This document shows, piece after piece, positions 4,279-7,332 of a stretch of 7,332 nt of DNA. Numbering within the stretch: the first letter of the stretch is position 1; each line of letters opens with the position of its first letter. The notes under the pieces are model-generated. The model saw only the letters and a list, made by a program, of their open reading frames with translations, ran no database searches and was not told where the DNA came from. The DNA lies in contig CAYRNC010000087.1 in the NCBI GenBank assembly GCA_964425645.1, forward strand, positions 1 through 7,332, written 5' to 3'. Source of the DNA: CAYRNC01 sp964425645. Lineage in GTDB: Bacteria > Bacillota > Clostridia > Peptostreptococcales > Anaerovoracaceae. The position numbers and the translations under genes were made by a program.

Positions 4279-6661
4279 TATCACATTGGCGGAACATGCC
4301 GGGTTTTGCTTCGGCGTTAAAGAGGCACTGGAAAAAGCCGAGGAAACAATAAAAAAATATGAAAACAAGAATATTAAACTGTACTCCCATGGGCCTCTTA
4401 TCCATAACAGGGCTGTAACCGAAGAATTAGAGAGGAAGGGACTTAAGGTTATAAATGATCTTTCGCAGGTCGAGACGGGTTCTGTTATTATCGTCCGTTC
4501 TCATGGGGAGGCAGAGGCTTTCTACAAGGAAGCGGATGCTAAGGGGCTGAAAGTAGTTGATACTACATGTCCTTTCGTTTCAAGAATACACGGGATAGTA
4601 AAAGAGGCATCAAACAACGGGCGCAATGTTGTTGTAGTCGGGGATGCAAATCACCCCGAAGTGAAAGGCATAAAGGGATGGGCGGGGGGAAAATGCCAGG
4701 TGATCGGTAGCGTTGAGCAAGCAAAAAAAATTTTATTTGACAGAATTACTCTCGTAGCACAGACAACTATCGATGGTCAACTATGGAATAGTGTTGAATC
4801 CTGGATTAAAAACAATAAAGAAGATGTCTTTATTCTTAAAACTATATGCAACGCGACGAGTGAACGGCAGGAAAGCTGCAAAAAGCTTGCACAGGAATCA
4901 GATCTAATGGTTATTATAGGCGATAAAAACAGTGCAAATACCCGAAAACTATATGAAATAGCGGAAAATTATTGTGCAAATGTTTTATTTATTGAGAAAG
5001 CCGAAGAAATATCATTGAAACAAATCGAATTATGCGATAGAATAGGAGTCGCGGCAGGTGCATCAACTCCCGAACGCATTATTAAGGAGGTTATTGCTGC
5101 TATGAGTGAATTGATCACCGGGAATGAGGAAATGCAAGAAACAGAAGCACAGGAAACACGCATGACGGATTCTCCAGAGGAAGAATCTGCAGTGACAGAA
5201 ACACAGGAAGTGTTGCAGGAAGAGCCTGTAACGGAGAAAGCACAGGAAGTGTTGCAGGAAGAGCCTGTAATGGAGAAAGCACAGGAGGAGCCGAAGGAAG
5301 AAGCTGTGACATCAGAGGCACAGGAGAGTCCAAAGGAAGAAACTGTGGCTGCGGAGGAAGCACAGGTCTCCGAGACAGTCGAAGAAACGGCGCCTGGCGA
5401 GGAAAAGAATCTGATGCATGATTTTATGGATCAGATTGACAAATCGCTTAAACTGCCAAACCGTGGAGAAATTGTCGATGGGGAGATTGTGCAAGTTACG
5501 GATAAAGAGATTGTCGTAAATCTCGGCTATAAGAAAGATGGCATTCTTCCAAAAGAAGAACTGACCCTGGAAGGGGAACAGGAATTGACAGAGCTCTTTA
5601 AAGAGGGTGACACGATTCAGGCCAAGGTCATAAAGACCGATGACGGGGATGGAAACATACTGCTTTCAAAAAAAAGGTTGGAGGTCAATGGCCACTGGGA
5701 CGAAATCAGCGAAGCCCTTGATAATAAAACTGTTGTAAATGCGAAAGTGATCAAGGAAGTTAAAGGCGGCGTCATTGCTCTTTATAAAGAAGTATCGGGA
5801 TTTATTCCTATGTCTCAATTGTCTGACCGTTATGTCGAAAAAGCTGACGAGTTCATAGGTAAAATCCTTCCCGTAAAAGTCAGCCGTGTAGACCAAAGAA
5901 GGAACAAGGCTGTGTTTTCACATAAGGCTTATCTGGCCGAAGAAAAGCAGAAAAAAATTCAGGAAATTTGGGAATCTTTAAAGGTCGGGGATGATGTTGA
6001 AGGTACGGTCATGCGATTCACTGATTATGGGGCCTTCGTTGATATCGGCGGCTTGGATGGTCTTCTTCATATTTCTGAAATCTCTTGGGGGAAATTAAGA
6101 CATCCTCAGGAAGCGTTGGATATCGGCGAAAAAATTATAGTAAAGATACTTTCAATGAACAGCGAAAAAGGTAAAATTTCATTGGGGCTTAAGCAAAATC
6201 AACCTGAACCCTGGTCTATTATCGATGAAAAATACACAGAGGGCCAGATAGTAGAAGGAAAAGTTGTTCAGATAAAAGAATATGGAGCATTTGTAGAGCT
6301 TATCCCGGGCTTGGACGGGCTTGTTCATATTTCTGAAATAGCACACAAAAGAGTGGGTAATATTGCAGATGAACTTTCAACGGGACAGACAGTAAAAACT
6401 AAAATTCTTGAAATAGATAAGGATAGAAGGCGTATTAGCCTTTCTATAAAGGCAACAGTTGATCCCTTTATCTATGAAGAAAAAGAGGAGTCCATCCCTG
6501 ATAATATTGGCGTTGATGAAACTGCAGAAACCGAAGAAGAAGTTTCCGCGACAAATACAGCTTCTGTTGAAAAAGAAGATGTTTGCGAAGATGTTTCTGA
6601 GAATGCCTCAGAAGGATCTGAGGATACGACAATTGATGCGGAAGAACAGCCGGAGTCGTAA
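4271..6661 (+). CDS. ispH-rpsA: Bifunctional IspH (HMBPP reductase)-ribosomal protein S1 fusion
   Basis: This single 796-residue reading frame starts at ATG 4271 with AGGAG (4261-4265) 5 nt upstream. Residues 1-283 are IspH (LytB), the last enzyme of the MEP pathway, which reduces HMBPP to IPP and DMAPP using a 4Fe-4S cluster. Its cluster ligands are C13, C100 and C193. Substrate residues H45, H78, H128 and E130 and the serine/asparagine motifs SANT (221-224) and GASTPE are present. Residues 284-395 form a glutamate-rich linker with 13-residue repeats. Four S1 (OB-fold) domains follow at about 396-468, 484-552, 571-641 and 656-728; the last two are the most canonical (YGAFV, GLLHISEI and GLVHISEI). 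An acidic tail covers 731-796. The fusion is known in Clostridia; the S1 part probably binds RNA, but whether it acts as true ribosomal S1 is inferred. It overlaps rarA by 8 nt. Confidence 0.97.
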   Translation: MVNITLAEHAGFCFGVKEALEKAEETIKKYENKNIKLYSHGPLIHNRAVTEELERKGLKVINDLSQVETGSVIIVRSHGEAEAFYKEADAKGLKVVDTTCPFVSRIHGIVKEASNNGRNVVVVGDANHPEVKGIKGWAGGKCQVIGSVEQAKKILFDRITLVAQTTIDGQLWNSVESWIKNNKEDVFILKTICNATSERQESCKKLAQESDLMVIIGDKNSANTRKLYEIAENYCANVLFIEKAEEISLKQIELCDRIGVAAGASTPERIIKEVIAAMSELITGNEEMQETEAQETRMTDSPEEESAVTETQEVLQEEPVTEKAQEVLQEEPVMEKAQEEPKEEAVTSEAQESPKEETVAAEEAQVSETVEETAPGEEKNLMHDFMDQIDKSLKLPNRGEIVDGEIVQVTDKEIVVNLGYKKDGILPKEELTLEGEQELTELFKEGDTIQAKVIKTDDGDGNILLSKKRLEVNGHWDEISEALDNKTVVNAKVIKEVKGGVIALYKEVSGFIPMSQLSDRYVEKADEFIGKILPVKVSRVDQRRNKAVFSHKAYLAEEKQKKIQEIWESLKVGDDVEGTVMRFTDYGAFVDIGGLDGLLHISEISWGKLRHPQEALDIGEKIIVKILSMNSEKGKISLGLKQNQPEPWSIIDEKYTEGQIVEGKVVQIKEYGAFVELIPGLDGLVHISEIAHKRVGNIADELSTGQTVKTKILEIDKDRRRISLSIKATVDPFIYEEKEESIPDNIGVDETAETEEEVSATNTASVEKEDVCEDVSENASEGSEDTTIDAEEQPES
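5202..5279 (+). repeat. Tandem 39-bp repeat in the IspH-S1 linker
   Basis: Two adjacent 39-bp copies (5202-5240 and 5241-5279) differ at one base (C5232 versus T5271). They encode QEVLQEEPVTEKA and QEVLQEEPVMEKA (residues 312-324 and 325-337). Older, diverged copies follow: QEEPKEEAVTSEA (338-350) and QESPKEETVAAEEA (351-364). The period is 13 codons, so copy-number changes keep the reading frame. High identity points to a recent duplication. Confidence 0.9.
5399..5416 (+). promoter_or_regulatory. Possible internal ribosome binding site and start for a free S1 protein
   Basis: GAGGAA at 5399-5404 lies about 9 nt before an in-frame ATG at 5414 (Met382), just ahead of the first S1 domain. Initiation here would give a 415-residue four-domain S1 without IspH. 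The position at the domain boundary is suggestive, but glutamate-rich coding sequence produces GAGGAA by chance very often. Confidence 0.2.
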
Positions 6662-6662
6662 G

Positions 6663-6738
6663 AAGGATAAGCCAATTATTGTTGCTGTTTGAATTTAATT
6701 AATCGGTCAGAGGCTGTGTCGCTTGGATGTTTATCCTT
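6663..6738 (+). repeat. 8-bp inverted repeat spanning the gap after ispH-rpsA
   Basis: AAGGATAA (6663-6670), directly after the stop codon, is perfectly complementary to TTATCCTT (6731-6738). The 60-nt loop is long. The 3' arm overlaps the inner stem of the hairpin at 6711-6748, so the two folds exclude each other. Whether this is used as an antiterminator is unknown. Confidence 0.25.
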
Positions 6739-6764
6739 GCAGCAGCCTTTTCTGTCCTTTTGGG
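6711..6764 (+). terminator. Weak intrinsic terminator or attenuator candidate
   Basis: AGGCTG (6711-6716) can pair with CAGCCT (6743-6748). Inside it, GC pairs with GC and GGAT with ATCC around a GTTT loop, giving an interrupted hairpin. T-rich sequence with two TTTT runs broken by other bases follows (6748-6751 and 6758-6761). The internal mismatches and broken T-tract make it a weak terminator at best. It lies between ispH-rpsA and the shikimate kinase-like gene, and I see no clear promoter in this gap, so partial read-through is likely. Confidence 0.3.
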
Positions 6765-6790
6765 TTGTTGTACGACAGAGGATTTCTAAT

Positions 6791-7303
6791 ATGGATAATA
6801 TTATATTGATAGGCATGCCGGGTTGCGGTAAAAGTACAATTGGCGTTATACTTGCCAAAGCTTTAGGGAAATCGTTCATAGATTTGGATTTGCTTATTCA
6901 GGAACGTGAAGGGGATCTTTTACAAAACCTGATAGATGAAAATGGCATGGAGGGGTTCCTTGCGATGGAAGAAAGGGCAATGGAATCGTTTACCGGACGA
7001 AATTTTGTGGTTGCAACCGGAGGCAGCGCGGTTTACAGTGAAAAAGGCATGTCGCATCTTGCAGCAAATGGTATCGTTTTATATATTGCATTGCCTTTTG
7101 AAATTATAGAGGAACGTCTTCAGGATATACATACCAGGGGAATTGCCATGGCTCCGGGGATGACATTGAGACATCTGTACGAAAAAAGAGTTCCGCTTTA
7201 TGAACGATATGCCGGCATGACATTAAATGCCGAAAAACTGAAGGCAGAAGAAACGGTTGAGACTATTATAAAGATGCTTGGTTCTGAACACGCATTAGTG
7301 TAA
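6791..7303 (+). CDS. Shikimate kinase family protein, divergent active site (170 aa)
   Basis: The ATG at 6791 is chosen because AGAGGA (6777-6782) lies 8 nt upstream and the kinase fold begins immediately; a TTG at 6689 would add 34 residues unlike the family. Walker A is GMPGCGKST (8-16). The DxD motif (D31, D33), lid arginine R116 and R133 in KRVPLYERY correspond to shikimate kinase D34, R117 and R136 (M. tuberculosis numbering). However, the position of shikimate-binding R58 is Leu57 (GFLAMEE instead of FRxxE), and the GGG triplet is GGS (77-79). Classical enzymes phosphorylate shikimate with ATP in the chorismate pathway. This variant resembles a clostridial subgroup with the lid motif HTRGIAM and PGMTL that I recall as usually annotated shikimate kinase. 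The substrate is therefore uncertain. No other aromatic-pathway gene is in the window. Confidence 0.85.
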   Translation: MDNIILIGMPGCGKSTIGVILAKALGKSFIDLDLLIQEREGDLLQNLIDENGMEGFLAMEERAMESFTGRNFVVATGGSAVYSEKGMSHLAANGIVLYIALPFEIIEERLQDIHTRGIAMAPGMTLRHLYEKRVPLYERYAGMTLNAEKLKAEETVETIIKMLGSEHALV

Positions 7304-7332
7304 ATGGAATAACCGTCCAATAATTTGTTAAT

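Noticed and set aside
5115..5363. Minus-strand reading frame rich in proline and leucine
   Set aside because: It is the complement of the glutamate-rich repeat linker and has no independent coding signals.
6459..6692. Plus-strand lysine-rich reading frame overlapping the end of the S1 part
   Set aside because: It is a frame-shifted shadow of the acidic tail, with no ribosome binding site or family resemblance.
6689..6790. N-terminal extension of the shikimate kinase-like protein from TTG 6689
   Set aside because: The extra 34 residues do not resemble the family, the region holds the candidate hairpin, and a good ribosome binding site precedes ATG 6791.
1..7332. tRNA, rRNA, CRISPR array, transposase, integrase or attachment site
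   Set aside because: No cloverleaf, regular repeat-spacer pattern, recombinase gene or flanking terminal repeats were seen; almost all sequence is explained by plus-strand genes.

Overview
The window looks like a chromosomal segment from a low-to-moderate GC Firmicute of the class Clostridia. The pointers are strong GGAGG-type ribosome binding sites, frequent TTG starts, and above all an IspH enzyme fused in frame to a four-domain ribosomal protein S1, an arrangement known mainly from Clostridia. I cannot name genus or species. All seven or eight credible genes lie on the plus strand and are tightly packed. I see no tRNA, rRNA, CRISPR, insertion sequence or phage gene.

Region A (1-2441): a probable sigma-A promoter (26-53) and a roughly 110-nt leader precede four closely spaced genes. 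They are a small hydrophobic protein of unknown function, a DUF5685-type protein, a J-domain protein with a TPR-like middle and a cysteine-rich tail, and a multi-pass membrane protein. The second and third overlap and the others are 12-23 nt apart, so they are probably one operon. No member has a well-defined function. The DUF5685 protein carries two aspartate-rich motifs resembling those of head-to-head prenyl synthases, plus a possible metal site. This is the most interesting part of the window.

Region B (2442-2518): a 77-nt gap with a nested inverted repeat and a 12-nt direct repeat spaced by exactly 20 nt. The outer arm can pair with the Shine-Dalgarno sequence of the next gene, so it may control translation of that gene.

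Region C (2519-6661): three overlapping genes, a membrane-anchored SPOR-domain protein, the AAA+ ATPase RarA, and the IspH-S1 fusion. ATGA and 8-nt overlaps suggest translational coupling. Their roles (cell-wall or septum binding, replication-fork repair, isoprenoid precursor synthesis plus mRNA binding) are not obviously linked. The fusion has a glutamate-rich linker built from 13-residue repeats, two of them nearly identical at DNA level.

Region D (6662-7332): a 129-nt gap with a possible interrupted hairpin followed by T-rich sequence and a competing 8-bp inverted repeat, then a shikimate kinase family protein that lacks one substrate-binding arginine and part of the glycine triplet of classical AroK. 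The final 29 nt hold nothing I can identify.
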